Shown: in pieces, positions 54,274 through 64,000 of the stretch | Position numbering within the stretch: position 1 is the stretch's first letter | Layout of the letters: each line of letters begins with the position of its first letter | Program-made: the position numbers and the translations under genes | NCBI GenBank assembly: GCA_039621445.1 | Contig: CP154955.1 | Span: forward strand, 946,558-1,010,557 | Direction of reading: 5' to 3' | DNA: 64,000 bases | DNA from: Euglena gracilis | Taxonomy: Eukaryota; Euglenida; Euglenophyceae; Euglenales | Notes under the pieces: model-generated | The model's database searches: none | Told to the model about the DNA's origin: nothing | What the model saw: only the letters and a program-made list of their open reading frames with translations

Positions 54274-54970
54274 TCGCTGAGCTCTTATCTCTTTAGAGTA
54301 AGAGCGAAGCTTACCACCAGGGAAAAGTGGGGGGTCCGACCCCCCCCCCCCCCTCCCCCGGCCCCCCCCCCTCTGGGTAGACCGTGAAAACCGCGGATTA
54401 TCACCATGACCCCGGCCCGGTTCCCGGAATTTTTTTTTTCAGTCGCGAGCGACTGGATTTCTAGTTTCCAAATCACCTGGGTTTGACCCCCAACTCCCCG
54501 CCAGGCCCGAGTTATTCACGCGCGAAGGGGTCCAAACTCGGTAGGATTTACCCCCTGGATAAGCCCCCCCCCCCCTTTGGACTCTGCCATTTCGGCCAAA
54601 AAATGTCAATTTTCAAAATATCTCCAAAATGAAGCCAAATCAAAGGAAATGTCCGGAGACCTAATTTGAAGCCCTTGGAACGCCCCATCCACCGGTATTT
54701 TGATTTCCCCCCAACTCCTCGCCTAGCCCGAGATACGGCCGTTTTCGGCGCAGCTGGCCGTTTTGTACACTTTTCCCTCTGTTCGACTTAGCCGTTTTCG
54801 GGGGGTGGGGGTCAAAAAATCGATGTTTTCAAAATTTCTCGAAAATGATGCAAAATCAAAAGAAATGTCCAGGGACCTAAATTGAAGCCCTTGGAACGCT
54901 CTATCTACTGGGATTTTGGTTTCCCCGCAACTCCCCGCCCAGCCCGAGACACGGGCGTTTTTTTGGCCAG
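54274..54970 (+). repeat. Dispersed repeats R1 and R2, third copy
   Basis: R1 (54274-54600) with the GAGCTCTTATC start and GAAGCTTACC is followed directly by the R2 dimer (54600-54960). Best preserved example of the composite R1-R2 order. Confidence 0.75.
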
Positions 54971-55029
54971 TTTGGCCATAGTACGTATGCCAACAAATTC
55001 CAATTTTTATGCGCCAGTGTCGTTCCGTT

Positions 55030-55989
55030 TTGGCAAACGTTTGCAGAGACACACACAATAGCAAAAAGCAGAACACGGCTTCGTGTCGTTTGGTTGGCAT
55101 TTCGACCCTCTGGGTTCTGGTGTGTAGGTGTGCCCGTGAATTCCGATTCCAAATTTGCTCGGGTGGACGTGGCCCCAATTAAATTCCCAATCGGGGCCTT
55201 GGAGTCTGATTCCTTAGACACATGTGATATCAAAAATGCAAAACACCGTCCTTATCACCGAGGACACCAACTCCGCCTCCAGCTGCCTCGACGGACGTGC
55301 CTCACAGTGCTTTGTGTTTTCCATTGTGTGTGTGTTTGCGCATGTATGTTATTGATACAGTGGCATGGGTCTTTCCATAATCCGTAGCCGAGCGACTTGC
55401 TTTCATTTGGTTGCCGTTTTTGACCCACTGGGATCTCATGTTGTGTTTAATAATTGCGGCGTGTGTGGCTGTGCATGTGAATTCCAGTTTTTTTGGGGGC
55501 GGACGTGGCCCCGATGCATTTCCCAATTGGCGCTATGGAGTAAAGCTGCTTTTCGGCAAAAAGATTGCAGACACGTATGATCTCCCAAAGCAGAACACTG
55601 ATGTTATCACCGAGGACGCCAACGCCGCCGGCAGCTGCCCATGCCGACGCGCCACACAGTGCTTTGTGTTTTGCGTTGTGTGTGTGTGTGTGTGTGTGTG
55701 CATGTGCACTGTTCATATTTTCTAGCCGAGCCAGTTGCTTTCGTTTGGTGGCCATTTTCAACCCCGCATGCTCTCATGGGTTGTTCAATAATTGCAGCTT
55801 CTATAACTACACACTTCATTTCTGATTTTTGGGGGGCGCACGTCGCCTTAATTGAATTCCCAATTAGCATCTTTCAATACTGTTCTTTTTTCTGCAAACG
55901 TAAGGCAACAAGTGTTAGATTAGAAAGCAAAACAGTGCTGTTGTCACCGAGGACACCTGCCCCACCGCCAGCTGCCGCTGACTTGCCAC
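55030..55989 (+). repeat. Tandem repeat of about 320-340 bp, three units
   Basis: Blocks in a fixed order recur at about 55080, 55397 and 55735: TTGCTTTC-TTTGGTTGCC, GTGAATTCC with TTCCCAATTGG, CACCGAGGAC-CC and CAGTGCTTTGTGTTTT. A TG microsatellite (55678-55700) sits in the second unit. The third unit is cut by the assembly gap. Noncoding. Confidence 0.75.
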
Positions 55990-56002
55990 NNNNNNNNNNN
56001 NN
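55990..56002. other. Assembly gap (13 N)
   Basis: Thirteen undetermined bases. Sequence to the left is tandem repeat; sequence to the right starts at the base equivalent to 29269. Confidence 1.
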
Positions 56003-59000
56003 TGAACTGTACTGGAATGGCCAGCGCTGGTGGTGGCTACGTCTGCCCACCCCGGACACAGCGGGTCCATCCTCTGGGACCCCGGACCAGATCGGCCCAG
56101 GGACCGAATTTGCAAGATGCCGCCTGTGCTCTCAGCACATCAACCTGTCATCCCTCCGAGACATGCAGTCCCATCACTGCCAGGCAGGAAAGCCTTTTGG
56201 CAACATCTTCTCCCTCGCCACCGTACGGGAGGATACTTGGCGCTGGGAAGTACACCACCTGGAGTCCCTGCCAAATGGCGAGTGGTGGCTAGTGCGATGC
56301 AAGGTATGCGGGTGGTCGACCGAAACCCCTTACCCAACACCCCTGGGAAGGGGGGCCGCAGTGATATGGATTTTTTCCAGCCACTGATCCACGAGGGCTT
56401 TTTTGTATTTTTTTCTTTGGCCGGTCCATTCCCCCCAAATGGAGGCGTCCGTCGAGGACAGCACAGACCAGTCGTCTGCGGCTGTCACCGAATTTGTTGG
56501 CAGCTTTGCTGGGGTTTGGGCTTCACTAGCCCTGGCTTGTGCAGCTTTCAGTGCTGTTTTTCTTTCCTCCACTATCTCTGCCACTTGCTCCTCAATTTTT
56601 CCAGGATCCTCTGGATTTGGGGTGTTGTGGTGCATTTTTTTTGGGGGGGTCTTGTCTTTTTTGGGACCTCAAATACTTCCTGTTCCCCCCCCCCTTCCCC
56701 CCTTTGGCTTGGGCAGGGCACAGGGCAGGGCACAAGGGGGAGAACTTGTGGGGGAAAGGGTCCAATTGTTCCAGCTGGGGGGGCCATTAATTGTGGGACA
56801 GTATTGGGCATGTTGCTGCCATTTTGATTTGTAACATTTCCAATCAGCAGCAACATGATTTGCAACAGCAGCTGTCGCAGCAGGTCGGTGGGGAGCTGCA
56901 GCCCTTGATGGTTGTTGGCTGTTGCACTGGCACTCATAGTGGGGATGTTCATGCCCATCCGGGTCCCCATTTGGCTGCCCATTTGTGGCCCCATTTGGGG
57001 CTGCAGCTGTTGCTGCTGCTGTTGTTGCTGGGCAGTCCTTCCAGGCATCCCCTGGGAAATTAAATGTGTGGTGTGTGAGTGGTGGTGTGGGTGTGTGTGT
57101 GGTGGACAGGGGAGAGGTAAGGGCTGCTCAGGCTGCTGCTGTTGCTGGTGGCGGAGGTGTCGGGTGATGTACTTGTGCTGGTGCTTTTGTCTGAGGTAGT
57201 CTTCGTAGTCTTCTTCTGCTTGTCGTTTTCTTTTTCCCGGTCGACCTTCCTCCACCTTGTCGGCCAGGGCTTCAACCTTGCTCGCCAATACCAGCATATT
57301 CTGAGCCACCAGGCTCACTTGGTCCAGCACCGAAGTCAATTTTTTGTTGAGGATGACGTTGTCCAGCGGTACTTCCAGCACAGCTGGTGGGTCTTCTGGG
57401 GCCGCCGCCCCCGACATGGCGGATATGCGGAGATCGAAAAAAAATAGACACTCAGAAAGTGCCTCAGAAAGAAAGCCAAAAATAGCAACTAAATTAGGAT
57501 TTGGCTCCCAAATTAGGGATCAAAATTGCCAAAAAAATGCATGATAAATTCCTACAGCGTTTGTAATTAGGAGTGGCCGTTGGATTTCAAGTTTGGCCGC
57601 AAGGTCGCCGAGGTTTGGCCGATCTCAAATGGTGCCTGTTTTCAGTGGGAATCCAGATTTTTTTCAATTGAATCCTTTCAAGTGACCTCACGGAACACGG
57701 CGAACTATTTTCCAAATGTCAACATCGACCGGTGAGCGAACTTTGCAGGTTTTAGCTATTTTTCTTTTCCTCTTTTGTTGTCGTCTGCAGCATTCTCACA
57801 CGCACTGCAGCGCGTGGCCAATCTGCACTCGTGATCTGATCCCTGCAGAAGCATAACTTTTTTCTTTCCATGGCAATGCTGGTGACCAGCTGCTCGTTTC
57901 AAAGAGCGTTCCAAATAAATACTTGACCTGTGCGTGGTCGCTTTCTGTCTTGTGTTGTTCACACAGATTTTTCAAAAAGTCCAATACAATACTGGCATTT
58001 CAATTTGTTTTATGCAACCTGAAGCAAATGAAAAGAAAATTCCTCTACCCAAATGACCAAAACTTTTGTTAACAGCGAGGGGGGGGCAATGGAACCCTGA
58101 TCTGCGATGGGGAATTTGAAAATTTTTTAATGGAATTTTTTTCTGGGCCATGGAGCGCAAAAAAAATTTGGTAGGAAAAAACACCAAAATTTTCATCGTC
58201 GCCAAGGAGGGTGAAGTTGACCTTCCAAAAGTCCGCAGCCTTTGATACGGTGCGACGGACCCCCCTTTTCTGGGTTTTGTCAGACGCCCTATTATACTCT
58301 GCTAGTAACTGTAGAACTTTCAACTTCTATGAGACTTTTTGAGTTATTGGGAGGCATAGGGTTGGGGTTTGGGTTTGGTGGCGATCGGGAAGTCGCCGAA
58401 CAAGAAATTCGCCATACGAGGATTAATCGAGCCTTTCCTCAGAAAACTTTGGGCCAAATTGGTGCGGTCGTGCGCGACGGCCTTGCTCAAAAAAAATGGT
58501 CAGGGACACTCGTCAGGTTTTCATGTTTGAGGGGGAGCACGCCGTCGGCCAGCCGTGTGACTCACAAGAAAATGACCCGAGCCACAGCCTTGCAATGCAA
58601 AAACAATTTCGCCGCCAATCTCCCTTCAAGGTCATGTTCATCGTTGGTGTAGGCTGCATTTTTGCCCATTTGAAGTCATTTTTGTCAATTTTTGTCAATT
58701 TTGCCGATTTTGGACTTTTTTGACCAATTTTGACCATTTCAGCCTTTTTTGGGGGGGGTCATTCTAGAGCCATTGTGAACGGTTATTGCCTACATAGAAT
58801 TCGAATGACTAAAAAATGCCCAGCTGATGTCCCACTGGCAAAATTTACCTAATAATGGACGAAAAAGGGCTCAAATATTGTGTGAAATGGTTTCAAGTGA
58901 CTCAAAATTGTAGCCCCTCTTGATTCCCCAATTCAAAACGAACATCCGAAATTAAGTTGACTCACAGGAAAATGACCCGAGCCACAGCCTTGCAATGCAG

Positions 59001-62000
59001 AAACAATTTCGCCGCCAATCTCCCTTCAAGGTCATGTTCATCGTTGGTGGAGGCTGCATTTTTGCCCGTTTGAAGTCATTTTTCGTCAATTTTTGTCAAT
59101 TTTGCCATTTTTGGACTTTTTTGACCAATTTTGACCATGTCAGCCTTTTTTGGGGAGGTTATTCTACAGTCATTGTGAAGGGTTATTTGCCTGCATATTA
59201 TTCGAATGATTAAAAAATGCTCTGCTGGTGTCCCAGTGGCAAAATTACCTAATAATGGACGAAGGTACCTAATAATGGACAAAAAAAGGCTCAAATATTG
59301 TGTGAAATGGTTTCAAATGACCCAAAATTTTACACAAAATTAGGCATTTGCCACTCAAAATTAGGAATTTACACATGAAATTAGGAATTTCCTCCTCAAA
59401 ATTAGGAATTTGCCACTCAAAATTAGGAACTGGCACGCCAAATTAGGCATTTGCTACCCATATGAGATAGACAACCCGACCCGGCTTCCGTCACGCCGTC
59501 GGCCAGCCGTCGGCCAGCCGTGTGCTCCCCCATTGTCCGGTCGGGCCTCCCGGGGGCAGGTCGGTGGGACAATAAAGGGGGGGGGGTGGTAGGTGCTGAA
59601 ATTCAGCAATTTTCACCCCGAAATATGCATTTGCCACTCATGCCAGCCAAAATTGTGCATTTTCCACATGAAAATGGGATTTTACACCCAAAATTAGGCA
59701 CTTGCCACTCAAAATTAGGAATTTACACATGAAATTAGCACCACTCAAAATTAGGAATTTACACATGAAATTCGGAATTTCCTCCTCAAAATTAGCAATT
59801 TCATGCCAAATTAGGCATTTGCTACCCATATGAGATAGACAACTTGACCCGGCTTCCGTCACGCCGTCGGCCAGCCGTCGGCCAGCCGTCGGCCAGCCAT
59901 GTGCTCCCCCTGAGGGTCAGGGCAAGGCTTCGGCGGCAGGGAGCACTGAAGAACCACCCACCCCAAATCCCTACCCCCAGGGAGTCAAAAGTGCTCGTCC
60001 TCCTACGTGCCCGTGGCACTTGCATGGTCCGCCGAGGGTTCTTCGAACCGAGCGTTGAGGAGCCGGAATATGGTTGAAAAGGTTCGCAAAAACGTAAAAG
60101 GCAAAAAATGCAAACAATTTATTTTGATTAAATAATAATCATAAAACTTGAATCGAAGTGAATAATTTTTTTCCATTGAGAACACACGGTGCTTTTGATG
60201 AAGAATAAAACAGTGTTCAAATTTTTATCAGAGCAAAACAGAGATTTTGCGGAGAAACACCTCCAAATCAACAACAACATTTCTAATTTGAATGCCTGTG
60301 ATTTTTGTTTGCAGATGGAGCCCGACGAGGGCGACATGCTCCAGCGGCTATGCAAGCAGCACTCCTGGCAGGCAGCCGCAAACGCCCTGCGCCGAGCTGA
60401 CGCCTGAGACCCATTCATCTTACGCCGGGCTTTCACTGGGGACCGCTGGCCGCCCTGCCCGGAAGGTCGCCAACCTCCATGTTCATGGCAAGCTGTCACC
60501 AGCCAGATGTTACCAGTAGATGGAAGGCTAGGACCCCTCCAAAGGCCATCTAAATTTGTTTCTCCTGCTGGTGGGGTCTAACGGCCCAGTGGGGGGTCGG
60601 CATGCCGTGGCCAGGTTTCCGGCTGGGGGTGGGGGTTTGGCGTGGCGAGGGGGTCCCGGATGGGGGGGGGGGTTGGCGTGGCGAGGGGGTCCCGGAGGGG
60701 GGGGGGAGGGGTGGGGGGGGGGTTGGCACGAGAAGGAAGGCCTGACATAGCGTGGTGAGGGGGTCTGAAAGGGGGGGGGTAAAATGGCGTGGAGAGGGGG
60801 TCGGTGAAGGGGGGGGGAGGGGTGTGCCGACCCCCCGGTGCTGAACTACGGCCCAGTTCCCCACGGGGGTGTACGGGTCGCGGGCGGGGTCGGGGGGGGG
60901 GTTTCGCGGGGGGAACGTGGTAGTTTTGACAGGTCACATGTGACCAGTGTGACCTCACATACAACGTCACATATAACCTTTTTTGGAACTTTTGCATCCA
61001 AAAATAGATCCAATTACAGCGTTTGTAATTAGGAGTGGCCGCTGGGACATAACGGTTGGCCAACCGAATAGGCCAAACCTCCTGCAACAGCCAAAATGTG
61101 GATGTTCAAGAAGGAATGCAGCTGCTGTGAACCATTGTATTTATTTTGCATGCACATGCGACGGCTTGGACTGTTAGGCTTGCTCCGGGGATGCATACCA
61201 CACAATCTGAGCAATCTGTGGAAACATGCAAGGATGTCTCACAATGGGCCCCGCAAAACTTTTTGGCACACCTCCCCTGCCACGCCCCGAAGTGACTGTG
61301 GCCACAATTGGAATGAAGCAACTTTGTTTTTCAGGTAATTTAGTTTTTAATAATCTTGAATTTCCTTCCAGGTGTTCTCACATGATACCAGTGAATGCAC
61401 AACTAATCGGTAAGCCCATCGAGATCTCACATTGGGATGGGCCACCCAGTCTCATGCAGGTAAACTGGTAAACTGCTTTGTTTGTTTGTTTGTTTCGTCT
61501 TTTTTTTTTTTATACAAATGCTTCGCGGTTGGTTTGGTAAATTTTGCTTGAATGAAGACAGCCAACCACAGATATCTGGAAAAAGCGAGTCACCTGAGAG
61601 GCTTGGCTTGAAGGCCAGTGCTGCATTGCACTCCCCAACAGGCACCTTCAGTATGGGAGTCTAGGCACGGCGGGGGGTGGGGGGGGCTGGGGGGGGGGCG
61701 AGCGGCCGTGCGGGGGGGAGGGGGGGGGAGGTCCGAGGGGTCCGAGGGCGGCCGCGCGGGCGGCGCGCATCCTAAAATCGGTGATTTTCGGGTCCAAAAG
61801 TGGTCATTTTTTGCCATTTCTGGGCCATTTTTGACCAAAAAAGGGCTTTTTTGGCCGCGCGCAGAGCGCGCGCCCCCCAAATTTGCCATTTTATGTCCGA
61901 AAATGGCCATTTTTGGTCATTTTTGGGCCTCAAAAAAGTCGCGATTTTTCACAATTTTTTTTTCTTGGCTATGCTAGGCACAGTGGGGGGAGGGGGGGGT

Positions 62001-64000
62001 CCAGTGGGGGGGCGAGCGGCCGCGCGGGCGGCCGCGCAGGGGGGGGGGTCCCGGACCCCCCTGAGCGGCGCGCCTAGCCTCCATTTGGGGTATGGTGGAG
62101 AGACACACAAGGGGAGGGGGGGGTTGCAAGTGGAGGGGAGGCGGGTGTGGAACCCTGCGTCACCCTGTCACACTCGACAATATAATTCAATAATGCAACG
62201 CATGCAAGAGCTCCTTGCAGGGCTCCTTGGTTGAATATAGGGATATAAGGATATAGGAAGATATAGGTATAGGTATATAGATATAGGTTTTTTCACCTCC
62301 TAATTTGCACGGGTGAACGTTTTTTGACATCGACCGTCCCACAACCAAGGGCAACCAACAAGGTTGACGGCCTGTTTTTTTTTAAACAAAAAAACATGTT
62401 TTTTTAATAACAGGGGGAGCACGCCGTCGGCCAGCCGTCGGCCAGCCGTGTGACTCACAGGAAAATGACCCGAGCCATAGCTCGACAACACAAAAATAAT
62501 TTCGCCGCCAATCCCCTGTCAAGGTCATGTTCATTGTTCGTGGAGGCTGCATTTTTGCCCATTTGAAGTCATTTTTCGTCAATTTTTATCAATTTTGCCA
62601 ATTTTGGGACTTTTTTGACCAATTTTGACCATTTCAGTCGATTTTGGGGTCATTCCATAGTCATTGTGAAGGAATTTTGCAAAAATTATGAATGACTAAA
62701 AATTGTTCAGTTGATGGTCCATTTTCCACGAACTGACAAAAATTACCTGTTATGGACGGAAAAATGCTGAAATTTTGTGTGGAACGGTTTCAAGTGACTA
62801 AAAATTGCCCAAAGCAACCCCTCTTGTAGGGCTTTGCACCCCAACTTAGGCATTAATCACTCAAAATTAGGAATTGGCCCACCAAATCCCCTCAAAATAA
62901 GGAACCTTTTCACTAATTAGGAATTTACCACTCAAAAGAAGGCATTGGCACACCAAACTTGGGATTACCACTCAAAATATCTGCACTTTACACCCAAAAT
63001 TAGGCATTTGCCACTCAAAATTAGGAATATACACATGAAAATAGGAATTTGTACCTCAAAAATAGGAATTGGCACACTAAATTAGGAATTTGCCTTCCAA
63101 AATTTAGAACAGGCACACCAAATTAGGCATTTGCAACTCAACAAAAGCTCAACGACAGGACCCGGCTTCCGCCACGCCGTCGGCCAGCCGTCGGCCAGCC
63201 GTGTGCTCCCCCACAAAAAAAACTTGTTTTTTTAAAAAGATTAAAAAAAAAACGTCATGGAGGGTTTGGGGGAATTTTTTTTTGAAATGTTCTTTTTAAG
63301 AAAAAAGGTCTTTTTCATCTCTGCAGCTTCGCAGTCCGTAAGGGGGGTGGTTCTGGACGTGGGGGGGGATGCGGGGGGACGCGGGGGGAACGCGGGGGGG
63401 GGGGAACCATGGCCCAATTACCCCCGCATGTTTTCTTTGCCATAACCCAAATTTGTATGTAATTTTCTTTTGGTCGACCAAAAAATGTGCCCGGCCAAAA
63501 TCTGGGACGGGGGGGGGGCAAGGTTCCCGGGTTGTTTTTAAACAAGTTGTTTAAAACGGGCTTTTTCCCTGTTTCTAGTGTTTTTTTTAAAAAACACCCT
63601 TTTTTAAAACAAAAAACCGTTTTAAAACCGTTTTTTATTCAAAAAGAGAATCGGAAGATGGAAGTTGAGTTTGAAGTGAAGTTCAAGGATCACTTTAAAA
63701 TTTTGTTCTGGAGCCAAGTTCTAAGTCATCTTTCTATTTTTGTCAGTTTTGGGGGTGTCTCCCCCGTGTCCCCCCGCGTCCCACTTTGGAACCAAAATTT
63801 TGTTCTCGAGATAGCCAAATTCAGGAGGCCGATTCATAATTTCAGGCAAATTTGAGGTTGGTGATTCCTAATTTGGTGTGGGTGATTCCTAACTTGGTGT
63901 GGGTGATTCCTAATTTGGGGTGGGTTTGTCCTAATTTGTTGTGGTAGAATCCTAATTTGGCTAAGATTTTCTCTCGGCAAATTCCTAATTTTACCATCCC
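56003..64000. repeat. 8-kb segment present twice (copy 2)
   Basis: Near-identical to 29269-37263 in the same orientation, offset 26734 at the start and 26737 at the end. Contents are as described there: end of the 2A frame (56003-56387), ORF1-like gene, R3 repeats (58561, 58957 and 62451), ATTAGG units, G-tract regions, small exon-like frame (60308-60407). Differences include one T fewer in the poly-Gln tract (restoring the ORF1-like frame) and changed G-tract lengths near 60640-60780 and 63360-63400. Confidence 0.95.
56330..57417 (-). CDS. ORF1-like protein, copy 2 (first 281 codons intact)
   Basis: ATG 57417 to a stop at 56572 gives 281 codons: a coiled-coil N-terminus (LTSVLDQVSLVAQNMLVLAS and on), basic GKRKRQ, Gln- and His-rich stretches, poly-Gln, a Met/Gln-rich part and a hydrophobic LLRQLLLQIMLLLIG. 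As in copy 1, a second frame with KIEEQVAEIVEERKTALK (56330-56635) probably continues it after a shift in the run of C and A near 56640. The leader before the ATG matches 19471-19520. Unknown family; nucleic-acid-binding ORF1 of the nearby retroelements is possible. Confidence 0.5.

Noticed and set aside
1-64000. CRISPR arrays, rRNA operons, bacterial-type operons
   Set aside because: None seen; repeats lack spacer structure and the coding style is eukaryotic.

Overview
The window is eukaryotic nuclear DNA and consists almost wholly of transposable elements and satellites. GT-AG introns are visible, polymerase III A/B boxes occur, and fragments of eEF1A (translation elongation factor 1-alpha) appear three times. 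No intact host gene was found. Runs of 7-15 G or C are very common and often end or interrupt repeats. A large, repeat-rich protist or algal genome is the best guess; species and lineage cannot be fixed from the sequence alone.

Layout. 1-9 kb: dispersed repeats and G/C tracts, a TIR (terminal inverted repeat) element at 5901-7556 and, nested in it, the first of three copies of a small TIR family with 3-bp target duplications. 9-11.8 kb: a hAT element with 8-bp target duplication, a decayed transposase and two pairs of tRNA-like elements. 12-17 kb: more repeats, a third small TIR copy and a decayed possible tyrosine recombinase. 17.5-30.7 kb: several copies of a non-LTR-type retroelement with RT (reverse transcriptase), a CCHC knuckle and a restriction-like endonuclease, and four 2A-like ribosome-skipping motifs (D-V/I-E-x-N-P-G-P). 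30.7-41.7 kb: dispersed repeats and eEF1A fragments. 41.7-44.1 kb: a 90-bp satellite. 44.1-52.3 kb: a Helitron with zinc fingers, Rep, Pif1-type helicase and OTU domains, broken by frameshifts. 52.3-56 kb: repeats and a 13-N assembly gap. 56.0-64.0 kb: a near-identical second copy of 29.27-37.26 kb that starts exactly at the gap.

The most interesting object lies at about 22.8-28.9 kb on the minus strand. A retroelement polyprotein appears to carry two 2A motifs, giving an order of acidic leader, 2A, DIRS-like NPPF module, 2A, then RT plus endonuclease. It is interrupted by a TA-flanked TIR transposon (26854-28441) that itself carries an eEF1A fragment with an intron. Taking the transposon and one TA out on paper rejoins the reading frame across the NPPF module. 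Next to it, a plus-strand reading frame with another 2A motif starts at the same CATG as the minus-strand polyprotein.
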